The notes: generated by a model from the letters alone, not told the origin. 64,000 nucleotides of DNA from Saprospiraceae bacterium (GCA_016713025.1 JADJPZ010000002.1:434001-498000); one strand, 5' to 3'; counted from the first letter of the stretch, positions 45,450 through 55,196 are shown. Program-made: numbers and translations.

Positions 45450-46529
45450 ATGGATAACGAATACAACCTTAATCTTTTTATACATCAACTTTTAAAGTGG
45501 AAAAAAGAGTTGGTAAGGGCGATAGTTCTGATAGTGATGCTTAGTATCGGTGGTAGTCTTCTTCTCCCCAACTATTATCAGGCCGAAACCACATTTTATG
45601 CCGCAAGTCCTGATCTGGCCAGACCCATACCGATAGGTGGAGATGAAAAGGATGTGAGGATATATGGCGATGACAAAGATCTTGACAGATTATTTACTAT
45701 TTCATTATCACATGATCTTTTATTTCATCTGATTGATTCTTTTGATTTATATACACACTATGACATAGATAAAAACAGTAAAAAGTCTAAATTTAAGGTC
45801 AGGGAGGAGTTAGTGGAAAACTATAAAACTATCAAAACAAAGTATGGCGCACTACATATGATGGTAGAGGATAAAGATCCTGAAAAAGCAGCAGCGATAG
45901 TTAATGCAGCGAGAGAAAAAGTAGAACAAATCGCTCAAAAAATCGTCAAAGAATCTCAACTCAAACTTATAAGTAACTACAATGAAAATATCTTAATAAA
46001 ACAAATCCAGAATGATTCTCTGGCAAAAAAGCTACAAAGAATAAAAGAAAGTGCTGATATTTTTGAAACATGGGGCCAGTCCGGTCTGTATACTAAAATG
46101 CTCTCCGATGCTACTTCTGAACTGGAAGAAGCTCGTAGTAAAATTACATTTTATAAAAAATATCCTGCTTATAAAGACTCGGTCATTAAAAATATGGCTA
46201 TCGAAATGGGTGCTATCAATAAAGTAAACAAAGCTAATACTGAGCTTGAAAAATATGCTCCTGTGCTTTCTGAATTAAAACAATTGGAACAAGAACAAAG
46301 CAGAATTCATGATCAGATCAGTCTCGATAAAGAACGGCTTAAACAGCTCAATGCAACATATACAGCTCCTTTTACAGCCTTGCATGTAGTAGAAATAGCT
46401 GATGTACCTGTACAAAAATCGCGTCCAAAAAGATCTATAATTGTCTTACTTTCCAGCCTATGCGGTATCGCTTTGGCTTTTATGGCAGTATTTATAATTG
46501 AAAATGTTAAATTAGGTACTCCTGAATGA
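45450..46529 (+). CDS. Wzz-type chain length determinant protein
   Basis: 359 residues with the Wzz layout: a cytoplasmic N-terminus, membrane helix 1 near 20-40 (AIVLIVMLSIGGSLLL), a long periplasmic helical region with coiled-coil character (about 130-320), and membrane helix 2 near 330-352 (SIIVLLSSLCGIALAFMAVFI) preceded by the proline-rich motif VPVQKSRPKRS. No tyrosine-kinase domain is attached. It sets polymer length of the surface polysaccharide. It follows the flippase gene by 20 bases. Confidence 0.83.
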   Translation: MDNEYNLNLFIHQLLKWKKELVRAIVLIVMLSIGGSLLLPNYYQAETTFYAASPDLARPIPIGGDEKDVRIYGDDKDLDRLFTISLSHDLLFHLIDSFDLYTHYDIDKNSKKSKFKVREELVENYKTIKTKYGALHMMVEDKDPEKAAAIVNAAREKVEQIAQKIVKESQLKLISNYNENILIKQIQNDSLAKKLQRIKESADIFETWGQSGLYTKMLSDATSELEEARSKITFYKKYPAYKDSVIKNMAIEMGAINKVNKANTELEKYAPVLSELKQLEQEQSRIHDQISLDKERLKQLNATYTAPFTALHVVEIADVPVQKSRPKRSIIVLLSSLCGIALAFMAVFIIENVKLGTPE

Positions 46530-46579
46530 TTCCCCTGTCTGAAATAAATATTTGTCATTCAACTTTCGAAATTTAGACA

Positions 46580-48043
46580 ATGGGATCACTCATCAGGACG
46601 TGGTCGAATGACATCATTTTTTACCGTAGTTTTTTGATTCTGGTAGCAGTGGCTGTGGTGCTATCAATTTATTTTCAGCATTATTTTGCTTTCCTTTTGC
46701 CAGCATTTGTTTTAGGCATGGTGATTATTATTGAAGATTACAGACGATTGTTCTATCTCATTTTTCTGCTTCTTCCATTTTCCATTGAGGTTTATTTTGA
46801 TGGCCCCGGTATGGGTACAGACTTGCCATCTGAACCTGTTATGTTGATGTTATCTTTTATTACCGTGGCTGTGCTTATTAGAAATAATCTCTCCTTTCCC
46901 AAATTTTACATCACTCATCCCATATTTATATTGATTGGCATTCATGTATTCTGGATATTTATCACTGCATTGAACTCAACGTACCCATTAATATCAGCCA
47001 AATTTTTCGCTGCTAAAATATGGTATATACTTCCTTTTTTTATTCTACCTTTAATATTTGTGAACCAATCCTCAGAATTGGAAAAATCATATAGAATTCT
47101 TTATAAATTTCTTTTTGTATCCATTTGTTATGTGCTCATAAGACATGCTTTTCATGGTTTTAGTTTTGCTTCGACATATGAAGTAGTCCAACCCTTCTAC
47201 CGAAATCATGTCAGTTATGCAGCTATATGTGTAGTATGTCTTCCGTTTGTTTGGGCATTTTACAGGATCAATAAATTGGAAGGAAAGACCAATGTATTGA
47301 TGACTATTGTTTTTATTGTATTCATAGCTGGGATATATTTTAGTTTTACCCGTGCGGCTATTTTATCCATGTTTATAGCCTGGGGAGCCTGGTATATTAT
47401 CAAAAAAAAATGGGTAAAACCAACTCTGTTTATCTGTTTCATGGTCGCCATAATCTCGTCAATGTACCTTTCTATAGACAATAAGTATATGGATCTGGCG
47501 CCTGATTTTGAAAAAACAATCACTCACAGTGAATTTGATAATCTCCTGGAAGCCACCTATAAACTCGAAGACATCTCGTCTATGGAAAGAGTATACAGAT
47601 GGATTTCAGGTATTGAAATGCTTAAAGACAGATTTTGGTTAGGTTTCGGACCGGGGAGTTTTTATTCTAACTATAAACTATACTCGATATCAAGCTTTCA
47701 GACTTATGTAAGTAACAATCCTGATCAATCCGGCATCCACAATTATTTCCTGATGACATGGGTAGAACAGGGTTTTATAGGATTTCTGATACTAATAGCT
47801 TTATGCTTTTGGTTGCTGATAGAAGGTGAGCGTCTTTACCATGCAGTTGCGGATATTAGAGATAAGTACCTCATCATGGCCACCTTGCTGGGATTGATCA
47901 TCATCTTATCTATGTGTCTGATCAATGATCTGATAGAAACAGACAAGGTAGGTCCTTTTTTCTTTTTTAATGCGGCTATTATTCTATTTTATGGTCGGAA
48001 AGTTGCATCGTCTGACTATGAAGCGCACAAAGTTTCGAAATAG
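46580..48043 (+). CDS. O-antigen ligase/polymerase family membrane protein (Wzy/WaaL-like)
   Basis: 487 residues, about 11-12 membrane helices, with the large periplasmic loop near 300-390 that carries the family signature FGPGSFYSNY and ...SGIHNYFLMTWVEQGFIGFL. The histidine in IHNYFL is conserved in O-antigen ligases. It either polymerises the repeat unit or joins it to its acceptor; which one cannot be told. Its last 28 bases overlap gltX tail-to-tail. Confidence 0.85.
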   Translation: MGSLIRTWSNDIIFYRSFLILVAVAVVLSIYFQHYFAFLLPAFVLGMVIIIEDYRRLFYLIFLLLPFSIEVYFDGPGMGTDLPSEPVMLMLSFITVAVLIRNNLSFPKFYITHPIFILIGIHVFWIFITALNSTYPLISAKFFAAKIWYILPFFILPLIFVNQSSELEKSYRILYKFLFVSICYVLIRHAFHGFSFASTYEVVQPFYRNHVSYAAICVVCLPFVWAFYRINKLEGKTNVLMTIVFIVFIAGIYFSFTRAAILSMFIAWGAWYIIKKKWVKPTLFICFMVAIISSMYLSIDNKYMDLAPDFEKTITHSEFDNLLEATYKLEDISSMERVYRWISGIEMLKDRFWLGFGPGSFYSNYKLYSISSFQTYVSNNPDQSGIHNYFLMTWVEQGFIGFLILIALCFWLLIEGERLYHAVADIRDKYLIMATLLGLIIILSMCLINDLIETDKVGPFFFFNAAIILFYGRKVASSDYEAHKVSK

Positions 48044-49524
48044 GCGACTGCTTTCATAATTCTCTTTCCACACTCCTCTTTACCTATGACAGTGATCGAT
48101 TCCATGAGGTCAGGACCTTGCATACTTCCGCTTACAGCAATCCTCAGCAATGGCATATAATCGCCAAGCTTCAGACCCAAGCCTGAAATATATCCCTTTA
48201 TGATGATTTCTGTCGTATCATCCTGATTACTGATGAGATTTTGGCTTATAGTTAAAAGGTGTTCCTTATTATCTGCTTTATATTTTTTTAATATGGTAGC
48301 ATCATCGTATTTCTGCGGCGGAACAAAGAAAAATCGCGCATTGGAGATTATTTCATCTGTTTTATGTACTCTTTCCTTCATCAGACGACATACATCACTC
48401 AGATATTCGACCGAGACATGGTACCCTTCTTCTATGGCTTTGTTTTGGATAAGATAAGCCAGTTTGAGATTATCACTATGGATGATGTAATGTTGATTGA
48501 ACCATCTGGCTTTGTCGATATCAAATCTGGCGCCTGATTTGACAATTTTGTCCAGATCAAATGCCTCACACATTTCATTTATGGTAAATAATTCCTGATC
48601 ATTGCCCGGGCTCCAGCCCAATAATACAAGGAAGTTCAGGATAGCATCCGGCAAAAATCCATCCTCTCTGAATCCTGTAAAATTATCTTCCTCATGGTCA
48701 CTGTCCCATGAAAGGGGAAATACAGGAAATCCAAACTTGGCTCCATCTCTCTTACTGAGTTTGCCTTGTCCTGTTGGCTTCAGTATAAGCGGAAGATGTG
48801 AAAATGACGGTGCAGTCCATCCCATACACTGGTACATATATACATGATGAGCGGTACTGGACAACCACTCTTCTCCTCTGATGACATGGGTGATCTCCAT
48901 CAGATGATCATCTACGATATTGGCAAGGTGATAAGTAGGCATTCCATCACCTTTGAGTATGACTTTGTCGTCCAGTTCGTTGCTGTCAAAAGTTACATGA
49001 CCTCTGATCTCGTCATCAAAAGAAATGGTGACATTTTCAGGCATTTTGAGTCTGATGGCGACATGATGGTTTTTTGACAATAGTGATTCCACTACATCCT
49101 GTGGCATGGTAAGACTGTTTTTTAAATTTTGCCTGCTGACATTATCATACTTAAAAGTAGAATTATTCTCTCGCATGGCGTCCAATTCATCCGGAGTATC
49201 AAATGCATAGTAGGCATGTCCTTGTTCCACAAGCCTTTCCGCATATTGCCGGTAGATAGACTTACGTTCTGATTGTCTGTAAGGGCCAAAATCTCCGCCA
49301 AACTCCGGACCTTCATCAGGCAAAAGACCGAACCATCTTAGTGATTCAATGATATATGCTTCAGCTCCGGGTACATACCTCAATTGGTCCGTATCTTCGA
49401 TCCTGAGAATAAAGGTACCATTATTTTTACGAGCAAAAAGATAGTTATAAAGAGCAGTTCTGACTCCTCCTATATGTAATGGCCCTGTAGGACTAGGGGC
49501 AAACCGTACTCTGACTTTTGTCAT
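48016..49524 (-). CDS. gltX: Glutamate--tRNA ligase
   Basis: 502 residues from ATG 49524 (MTKVRVRFAPSPTG); an in-frame ATG six codons earlier at 49542 is possible but adds residues the family lacks. Class I synthetase motifs: the HIGH box is PLHIGGVRTAL and the KMSKS loop is KLSKRDG. Glu-tRNA formation feeds translation. It may be non-discriminating, since I see no glutaminyl-tRNA synthetase in the window, but the sequence does not decide this. A consensus promoter lies far upstream at 49717-49748. Confidence 0.95.
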   Translation of the reverse strand: MTKVRVRFAPSPTGPLHIGGVRTALYNYLFARKNNGTFILRIEDTDQLRYVPGAEAYIIESLRWFGLLPDEGPEFGGDFGPYRQSERKSIYRQYAERLVEQGHAYYAFDTPDELDAMRENNSTFKYDNVSRQNLKNSLTMPQDVVESLLSKNHHVAIRLKMPENVTISFDDEIRGHVTFDSNELDDKVILKGDGMPTYHLANIVDDHLMEITHVIRGEEWLSSTAHHVYMYQCMGWTAPSFSHLPLILKPTGQGKLSKRDGAKFGFPVFPLSWDSDHEEDNFTGFREDGFLPDAILNFLVLLGWSPGNDQELFTINEMCEAFDLDKIVKSGARFDIDKARWFNQHYIIHSDNLKLAYLIQNKAIEEGYHVSVEYLSDVCRLMKERVHKTDEIISNARFFFVPPQKYDDATILKKYKADNKEHLLTISQNLISNQDDTTEIIIKGYISGLGLKLGDYMPLLRIAVSGSMQGPDLMESITVIGKEECGKRIMKAVAYFETLCAS

Positions 49525-49716
49525 AATTATTTTTGTTATCATTATAGGCCAAGGGGTATATTGATTTTAGAGTATGTATAAATTTTTATGTTTCACCTAA
49601 AGTGAGAAAATTTAAACATAGCTTTATTTACAATTTTCTGAAAAATAGCCTATTGAAAAAATCACAAAATGAAAATATATTCGTTAATAATAGAAATATT
49701 ACTGTAATTCAGCCCG

Positions 49717-49748
49717 CAAAAATAGATTTAAATGCTGAATTCTACAAA
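49717..49748 (-). promoter_or_regulatory. Promoter candidate for gltX
   Basis: On the minus strand TTTG (49748-49745), 20 bases, TATTTTTG (49724-49717). It would give a leader of about 185 bases with no gene or clear riboswitch in it. Confidence 0.45.
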
Positions 49749-49756
49749 ATAAAATT

Positions 49757-50395
49757 ATGTACTTAGTAAAAACACCCCCTGTAGTTAAAACATTATTTTC
49801 TGATTTTATCTGGAGTATGCCTTCAGATGAAAAGAAAGTGTATCTTACATTTGATGATGGTCCTGTACCTGTGGTAACTCCCTGGGTACTTGACGTGCTG
49901 AAAGACTATGATTTTGAAGCTACATTCTTCTGTGTAGGTGAAAATGTAAAAAACTATTCTAAAATATATGCAAGAATCCTCCGCGATGGGCATGCTACCG
50001 GCAATCATACCTTCAATCATCTCAACGGATGGTTTACTGATAAAGATACTTACCTGGAAAATATAAAGATGTGCGATGAATATGTGCATACTCAGCTATT
50101 CAGACCACCATATGGTAAGCTAAAACCAGGTCAGGCAGCTGGACTAAAAACTCAGAAAACCATCGTCATGTGGGATGTGTTAAGTGGCGATTTTGACAAG
50201 TTCCTTTCACCGGAAAAGTGTCTTGACAATGTGCAGAAAAACTATGAATCGGGTTCTGTAATTGTATTTCATGATAGTCTGAAAGCGGAAGAAAAACTTA
50301 AATTTATACTTCCGGCATTCCTCACACATTTGTCTGACAATGGGTATAAGGCTGCTGCCATACCTGCAGAAATCGGCCAATTAGTAGAAGTCTGA
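49757..50395 (+). CDS. Polysaccharide deacetylase family protein (NodB homology)
   Basis: 212 residues. NodB motifs: TFDDGP near 31 (catalytic Asp and metal Asp), GNHTFNH near 80 (metal histidines) and FRPPYG near 115; the later MWDVLSGDFD and VFHDS motifs complete the site. It removes acetyl groups from chitin-like or peptidoglycan sugars. There is no clear signal peptide, which is unusual for a wall-acting enzyme. The stop codon shares a base with the next gene's ATG. Confidence 0.88.
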   Translation: MYLVKTPPVVKTLFSDFIWSMPSDEKKVYLTFDDGPVPVVTPWVLDVLKDYDFEATFFCVGENVKNYSKIYARILRDGHATGNHTFNHLNGWFTDKDTYLENIKMCDEYVHTQLFRPPYGKLKPGQAAGLKTQKTIVMWDVLSGDFDKFLSPEKCLDNVQKNYESGSVIVFHDSLKAEEKLKFILPAFLTHLSDNGYKAAAIPAEIGQLVEV

Positions 50396-51015
50396 TGCGT
50401 AACATCATGCCATTTTTAGTCATATTATTCTTTATATTGAGTTCTTACAATGCCTTTGGACAGCAAGACTGGCAATTGCAGAAAGAACAAAACAATATCA
50501 AACTATGGACAAAAAGTCTTGATGGCACTAAATTACTCCAGTTTAAGGCTGAAACTTACATAAAAGCTGATTTAGAAGCCCTATACAACCTCATGCGCAA
50601 TGTGGAAAGTATGCACAAATGGTATGATAAAGTTAAAAAAGTTGTACTGCTGAAAAAAAATTCTGACTCTGAAGGCATCTATCTGCTAGAATATGGATTG
50701 CCATTGCCTTTTGAAAACCGCGTTTCGACGCTGAAAGGCAGTATTTCATTTGACAAAATAAAAGGCTTAATTAAGGTTAATTCTGATTATTACCACTTCA
50801 AAATACCGGAAACATATCAGGACTACCCATTGATTTCTCAAATAAAGAGTTCCTGGGAAATCGAATCTGTAACTAATGGTATGATCAGGATTGTTCATAG
50901 CGGCTATATGAATCCAGGAGGTAATATTCCGCTTTGGGTTACCAATGAAAGTGTTACATCGGCACCTATAAAATCCTTGTCTAATCTGAAAAAACTACTC
51001 AAAGTCAATGGCTAA
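50395..51015 (+). CDS. Exported START-domain-like lipid-binding protein
   Basis: 206 residues. An N-terminal signal peptide (MPFLVILFFILSSYNAFGQ) is followed by a START/polyketide-cyclase-like fold: LQKEQNNIKLWTKSLDG, ALYNLMRNVESMHKWYDKVKKV, and a C-terminal helix (WVTNESVTSAPIKSLSNLKKLL). Bacterial relatives are thought to bind lipids or hydrophobic ligands. It is translationally coupled to the deacetylase gene by a one-base overlap. Function is inferred from fold only. Confidence 0.75.
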   Translation: MRNIMPFLVILFFILSSYNAFGQQDWQLQKEQNNIKLWTKSLDGTKLLQFKAETYIKADLEALYNLMRNVESMHKWYDKVKKVVLLKKNSDSEGIYLLEYGLPLPFENRVSTLKGSISFDKIKGLIKVNSDYYHFKIPETYQDYPLISQIKSSWEIESVTNGMIRIVHSGYMNPGGNIPLWVTNESVTSAPIKSLSNLKKLLKVNG

Positions 51016-51032
51016 GCATTAATCATTGCATC

Positions 51033-51132
51033 CATTGAACTCATTGAAGTCATTGAACTAATTGAAGTCCATTGAAGTCCATTGAACTAATTGAAGTCAT
51101 TGAACTAATTGAAGTCCATTGAAATCTATTGT
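51033..51132. repeat. Phased ATTGAA repeat tract
   Basis: ATTGAA occurs ten times, starting at 51033, 51043, 51052, 51061, 51071, 51081, 51090, 51099, 51108 and 51118, with steps of 9 or 10 bases and fillers GTCC, GTC or CTA. It lies between the START and GNAT genes. The spacing close to one DNA turn is notable; it may equally be a simple variable tandem repeat. Confidence 0.7.
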
Positions 51133-51276
51133 ACCCCTTTGAAGTATTGGCTTGATTTTTGCCACCTTTTTTTTGACATTTACTTTCATTAGTTGGGGTA
51201 TGTTTAATTTTTGATATTTCTGAGAAAGTGATAATCAAATAAACAATCTCTCTATGTAACACTGAGTTTTAGTATT

Positions 51277-51729
51277 ATGAATCAGGATATCACTATCAGA
51301 AAAGCAGAATCAAATGACATACCCGCTATTTATGGTCTTGTTCATGAACTTGCAGTGTACGAAAAAGCACCAGAAGCCCTGAAAATAGGTATCGGCGACT
51401 ATCTTGAAGCATTCAAAGAAGGGCTTATTGGTAGTTTTGTAGCCGAAATGTCGGGAAACATCATTGGCATCACTGTATTCTATATGACATTTTCAACATG
51501 GAGAGGTAAGTGTCTTTATCTCGAAGATTTTTATGTCCAACCTTCCTATAGAAAATATGGAATAGGTCAAAAACTATTTGAAGCATATCTGGATGAGGCT
51601 AAAAAAAGAGGAGCTCAACAGACCAAATGGCAAGTGTTGGATTGGAATGAACCGGCGTTAAACTTTTATAAAAAAAATAATGCGATGATAGAAAAAGAAT
51701 GGTGGAATGGTAAAATATTTTTTGATTAG
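51277..51729 (+). CDS. GNAT family N-acetyltransferase (diamine acetyltransferase-like)
   Basis: 150 residues. The GNAT fold is seen in RKAESNDIPAIYGLVHELA, the acetyl-CoA loop YLEDFYVQPSYRKYGIGQKLF, and the C-terminal VLDWNEPALNFYKK. Similar sequences include spermidine/spermine-type acetyltransferases, judging by the closeness of LEDFYVQPSYR; the substrate is not certain. Single gene downstream of the phased repeat. Confidence 0.85.
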   Translation: MNQDITIRKAESNDIPAIYGLVHELAVYEKAPEALKIGIGDYLEAFKEGLIGSFVAEMSGNIIGITVFYMTFSTWRGKCLYLEDFYVQPSYRKYGIGQKLFEAYLDEAKKRGAQQTKWQVLDWNEPALNFYKKNNAMIEKEWWNGKIFFD

Positions 51730-51823
51730 GCTTCAAAGAAGAATTCTCACTCCTTACGACTATGCCAATTGATCAACCCGACTATTTTTCAGTATAAAAG
51801 CATAAATAAACAATAAGGTGGCG

Positions 51824-51831
51824 TATTTTTG
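51824..51831 (+). promoter_or_regulatory. -7 element of glyS
   Basis: TATTTTTG, followed by CCCC, matches TAnnTTTG and lies 39 bases before ATG 51871. It overlaps an upstream in-frame TTG at 51829, ruling that start out. Confidence 0.5.
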
Positions 51832-51870
51832 CCCCGGTTTTTTAAGAATCAAGTACAAGTAAACACACAT

Positions 51871-53403
51871 ATGGACTTTAAAAATTTAATTTCGCACTGC
51901 AAAGAATATGGTTTTATCTTCCCTTCATCTGAAATTTACGATGGCTTGAGTGCTGTATATGACTACGGTCCATATGGCGTCGAACTTAAAAATAACATCA
52001 AAGAATACTGGTGGAAGGCCATGGTACAAATGCACCAAAATATTGTCGGATTGGATGCTGCAATCTTCATGCATCCGAAAACCTGGAAGGCTTCAGGTCA
52101 TGTGGATGCATTCAATGATCCGCTCGTAGACAATAAGGATTCCAAAAAGAGATATCGGGCTGACCAGCTGATAGAGGGACATGCAGAAAAAATAGAAGCC
52201 AAAAATATCAAAGACATCGAAAAAGCTAAAGCAAGATTTGGTGATAGTTTTGACGAACATCAATTCCGCACGACCAACGATCGTATCATCGAAAGACAAA
52301 AGCAAATAGATGCAGTACTCAACAGATTGGCTGCTGCTATGAAGGCCGGTGATATGGACGAACTAAAAAATATGATCGATGAGTATGAACTGGTTTGTCC
52401 CGAGAGCGGTTCACGCAACTGGACAGAGGTCAGACAGTTCAATCTGATGTTCAATACTCAACTTGGAAATATTGCCGGAGAAGAAGGCAAGCTTTACCTC
52501 AGACCTGAGACAGCTCAAGGTATATTTGTCAACTTTCTGAACGTTCAGAAATCTACTCGCCAGAAGATTCCTTTCGGGATTGCTCAGATAGGTAAAGCCT
52601 TTAGAAATGAAATCGTCGCAAGACAGTTTATCTTCAGAATGAGAGAGTTTGAGCAGATGGAAATGCAGTTTTTCATTCGTCCAGGTTCGGAGATGGAGTG
52701 GTATGCATACTGGAAAGAAACACGGCTGAAATGGCATAAAGCACTAGGTACGGATCCCGCAAAACTAAGATTTCATGATCATGCCAATCTCGCCCACTAT
52801 GCCAATGCAGCCGTAGATATTGAGTTTGAGTTTCCATTTGGATTCAGAGAGCTGGAAGGTATTCACTCCCGCACAGACTTTGATTTGAGTCAGCATCAGG
52901 AGTTGTCAGGCAAAAAATTACAGTATTTTGATCCTGAGCTCAATGAATCTTATATACCTTATGTCTTAGAGACTTCTATCGGTTGTGACCGTATGTTCTT
53001 AGCGATGGTTGCAAATGCGCTACATGAAGAAACAGTACCTGATGCAGATGGACAGGACTCTGTAAGGACTGTAATGAAGTTGCATCCGGCATTGGCACCT
53101 GTAAAACTTGCTGTACTGCCCCTTCTGAAAAATAAAGAAGATCTGACAAATGCTGCCACAGCCATCTATGATAAACTCAAGCTGTCATTCAATTGTCAGT
53201 ATGATGAAAAAGATGCCATAGGGCGAAGGTATAGAAGACAGGATGCTATAGGTACACCTTACTGTGTTACGATCGATTTCGAAACGCTGGAAAACAATAC
53301 AGTGACTATCAGAGATAGGGACACTTTGGAACAGCACAGGATACACATTGATGACATCAGAAAAGTAGTACAGGAAAAGGTAGCCTTTGAAAATCTATTC
53401 TAA
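51871..53403 (+). CDS. glyS: Glycine--tRNA ligase (dimeric, eukaryote-like type)
   Basis: 510 residues from ATG 51871 (MDFKNLISHCKEYGF). Class II synthetase with motif 1 around YDYGPYGVELKNNI, motif 2 around GIAQIGKAFRNEI...FRMREFEQMEMQ, and motif 3 near ETSIGCDRMFLA; a C-terminal anticodon-binding domain follows (LAVLPLLKNKEDL). This is the single-chain form used by many Bacteroidota, not the alpha2beta2 enzyme. A TTG 14 codons earlier also keeps the frame open but is inside the -7 element. The M23 gene overlaps its 3' end by 17 bases. Confidence 0.95.
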   Translation: MDFKNLISHCKEYGFIFPSSEIYDGLSAVYDYGPYGVELKNNIKEYWWKAMVQMHQNIVGLDAAIFMHPKTWKASGHVDAFNDPLVDNKDSKKRYRADQLIEGHAEKIEAKNIKDIEKAKARFGDSFDEHQFRTTNDRIIERQKQIDAVLNRLAAAMKAGDMDELKNMIDEYELVCPESGSRNWTEVRQFNLMFNTQLGNIAGEEGKLYLRPETAQGIFVNFLNVQKSTRQKIPFGIAQIGKAFRNEIVARQFIFRMREFEQMEMQFFIRPGSEMEWYAYWKETRLKWHKALGTDPAKLRFHDHANLAHYANAAVDIEFEFPFGFRELEGIHSRTDFDLSQHQELSGKKLQYFDPELNESYIPYVLETSIGCDRMFLAMVANALHEETVPDADGQDSVRTVMKLHPALAPVKLAVLPLLKNKEDLTNAATAIYDKLKLSFNCQYDEKDAIGRRYRRQDAIGTPYCVTIDFETLENNTVTIRDRDTLEQHRIHIDDIRKVVQEKVAFENLF

Positions 53404-55153
53404 GAATTGTTTTTGCCTAAAAATAATCCAATTGGTAAATAGGGCTTTTCTTTTTACAATCTTGTTTATTATTGGATCAAGATGCTTTGTCATCGGACAA
53501 TCTCTGGCTGTTCCTGCGGGTACATTTGTGAGTCCGGTTGATTTTTCATTCAAGTTGTCAGGGGGATTTAGTGAGCTAAGAGAGTCACATTTTCATGCAG
53601 GTATTGACATCAAACCATCCATAAAAGGTAAAAAGGACCGCATATACAGCATCGGCCAAGGATATGTGTCCAGAATTAAGGTGTCGACAGGAGGATATGG
53701 ATATGGCTTATATATCGAGCATCCTGAGACTGGTTTTACTTCTGTATATGGTCATCTGGAATCATTTTCATCAAGAATAGACGAAATTGTAAAGCAACAT
53801 CAAAATAAAACTGCATCATTTGAGGTCGATATCGCATTGACTCCGGATATCTTGCCGGTATCAAAGGGAGAAGTCATTGGTATCATGGGCAATTCAGGAT
53901 ATTCATTTGGCGATCACCTGCATTTTGAAGTAAGAGATACCAAAACAGAAAGACCTGTCAATCCATTTTTATTTGGTTTTTCAGCTCCGGACAAAATATC
54001 TCCCTCATTGGTCAATCTGGGCATACATGGTCTTGACGAAAATTTCCATAAGCTTTATGATAAAAAAATCCCATTACCTGCAGCTGAAAATGGGATCATT
54101 CAGATCGTGGAACCAATAGAAATTCCTGCTGAAAAAATAGGACTTGCACTTCATACCTATGACAGAGCTGATGGTGAACACAACAAAATGGGTATATATG
54201 GCCTCCATGTATATGCTGATGAAAAACTGATATACAGTTATCACATGGATAAAATTTCATTTGATCAGTCCCGTCAAGTCACTGGCTTTTATGATTATGC
54301 AGAAAGAAAACAGTCTGGCCAGTCTTATTCATTATGCTATAAACTACCGGGAGTTGAAATTGATTTTCTTGGTAAATCAGGAAGTGGCATCATCAAAATT
54401 TCACCTGATACTATTACAAAAATAAGAATGGTAGCTGAAGATTTCCATCGTAACCGAAAGACCTTAATCTTTAATCTAAAAAGAACTGAAAATATTATCG
54501 AGAAAGTTCAACACAATCCATATACCCGCTGGGTGAATATAGGTCAGCCCGCCGAAATCAGAGATGCCGGTGCTATTGTTATCTTTGGTAAAAATGCTCT
54601 TTACAGGAGTATTCCCTTTTTATTGGAAAAAAAACCCAATCCAAAAGGGAACACAATCTACCAGGTACATCATGAGAGAGAAGCACTCAAATCAAATATC
54701 GAGCTGCTGCTAAAACCAGATGTACTATATCCGGCACTCCGCAACAAGGCTATCATCGTCTGGATATCAGAAAAAGGCAAAAAGCACAATTGCGGAGGTA
54801 CCTGGCAAGACAACTTTCTTCGGTGCAGAATCAATGAATTCGGTACTTTCACTATGCAGTACGATACCATCCCACCCACCATTAAAACTATTCTTTTTCG
54901 ACCCAGAAATGGAAATACAAACAAATTCAAATTTGAAGTAAAAGATGACCTTCCTGTGAAAGGCAGAGATGCCGGAGATATTCAATATACAGTAAAAATT
55001 GATGGTAACATCATCATTAGCCCCTATGACTCCAAATCTTCGGTACTCGAAGTGCCTGTTCACCATTTAAATCCCGGAGAACATGATCTTCTTATCACGG
55101 TCAGAGACCATAGTGGCAACATAAGAGAATTCAAAAGTAGGTTTGTGAAATAG
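53387..55153 (+). CDS. Exported M23 family metallopeptidase (LytM-like)
   Basis: 588 residues if started at TTG 53387. The zinc site uses HFHAGIDIKP (His and Asp) and a second pair in GDHLHFEVRD, with VYGHL between; this is the LytM pattern of peptidoglycan endopeptidases. The C-terminal 300 residues look like beta-sandwich domains. A second TTG at 53432 gives a shorter and more typical signal peptide (VNRAFLFTILFIIGS); no ATG is available in the right place. If 53387 is used, the gene overlaps glyS by 17 bases and could be translationally coupled. Confidence 0.85.
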   Translation: MKIYSKNCFCLKIIQLVNRAFLFTILFIIGSRCFVIGQSLAVPAGTFVSPVDFSFKLSGGFSELRESHFHAGIDIKPSIKGKKDRIYSIGQGYVSRIKVSTGGYGYGLYIEHPETGFTSVYGHLESFSSRIDEIVKQHQNKTASFEVDIALTPDILPVSKGEVIGIMGNSGYSFGDHLHFEVRDTKTERPVNPFLFGFSAPDKISPSLVNLGIHGLDENFHKLYDKKIPLPAAENGIIQIVEPIEIPAEKIGLALHTYDRADGEHNKMGIYGLHVYADEKLIYSYHMDKISFDQSRQVTGFYDYAERKQSGQSYSLCYKLPGVEIDFLGKSGSGIIKISPDTITKIRMVAEDFHRNRKTLIFNLKRTENIIEKVQHNPYTRWVNIGQPAEIRDAGAIVIFGKNALYRSIPFLLEKKPNPKGNTIYQVHHEREALKSNIELLLKPDVLYPALRNKAIIVWISEKGKKHNCGGTWQDNFLRCRINEFGTFTMQYDTIPPTIKTILFRPRNGNTNKFKFEVKDDLPVKGRDAGDIQYTVKIDGNIIISPYDSKSSVLEVPVHHLNPGEHDLLITVRDHSGNIREFKSRFVK

Positions 55154-55196
55154 TCAAGAGACGGGATGAAATCGACGGAGTTTCATAATTTATCAT

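Noticed and set aside
48016..48043. Overlap of the O-antigen ligase and gltX ends
   Set aside because: Both reading frames are intact and have normal lengths; simple convergent overlap.
49525..49716. Riboswitch or T-box in the possible gltX leader
   Set aside because: The leader is AT-rich and I could not find a T-box-like element or a stable conserved fold.
51050..51262. Minus-strand frame of 70 codons over the ATTGAA tract
   Set aside because: Its repeated residues merely translate the tandem repeat; no promoter or start region supports it.
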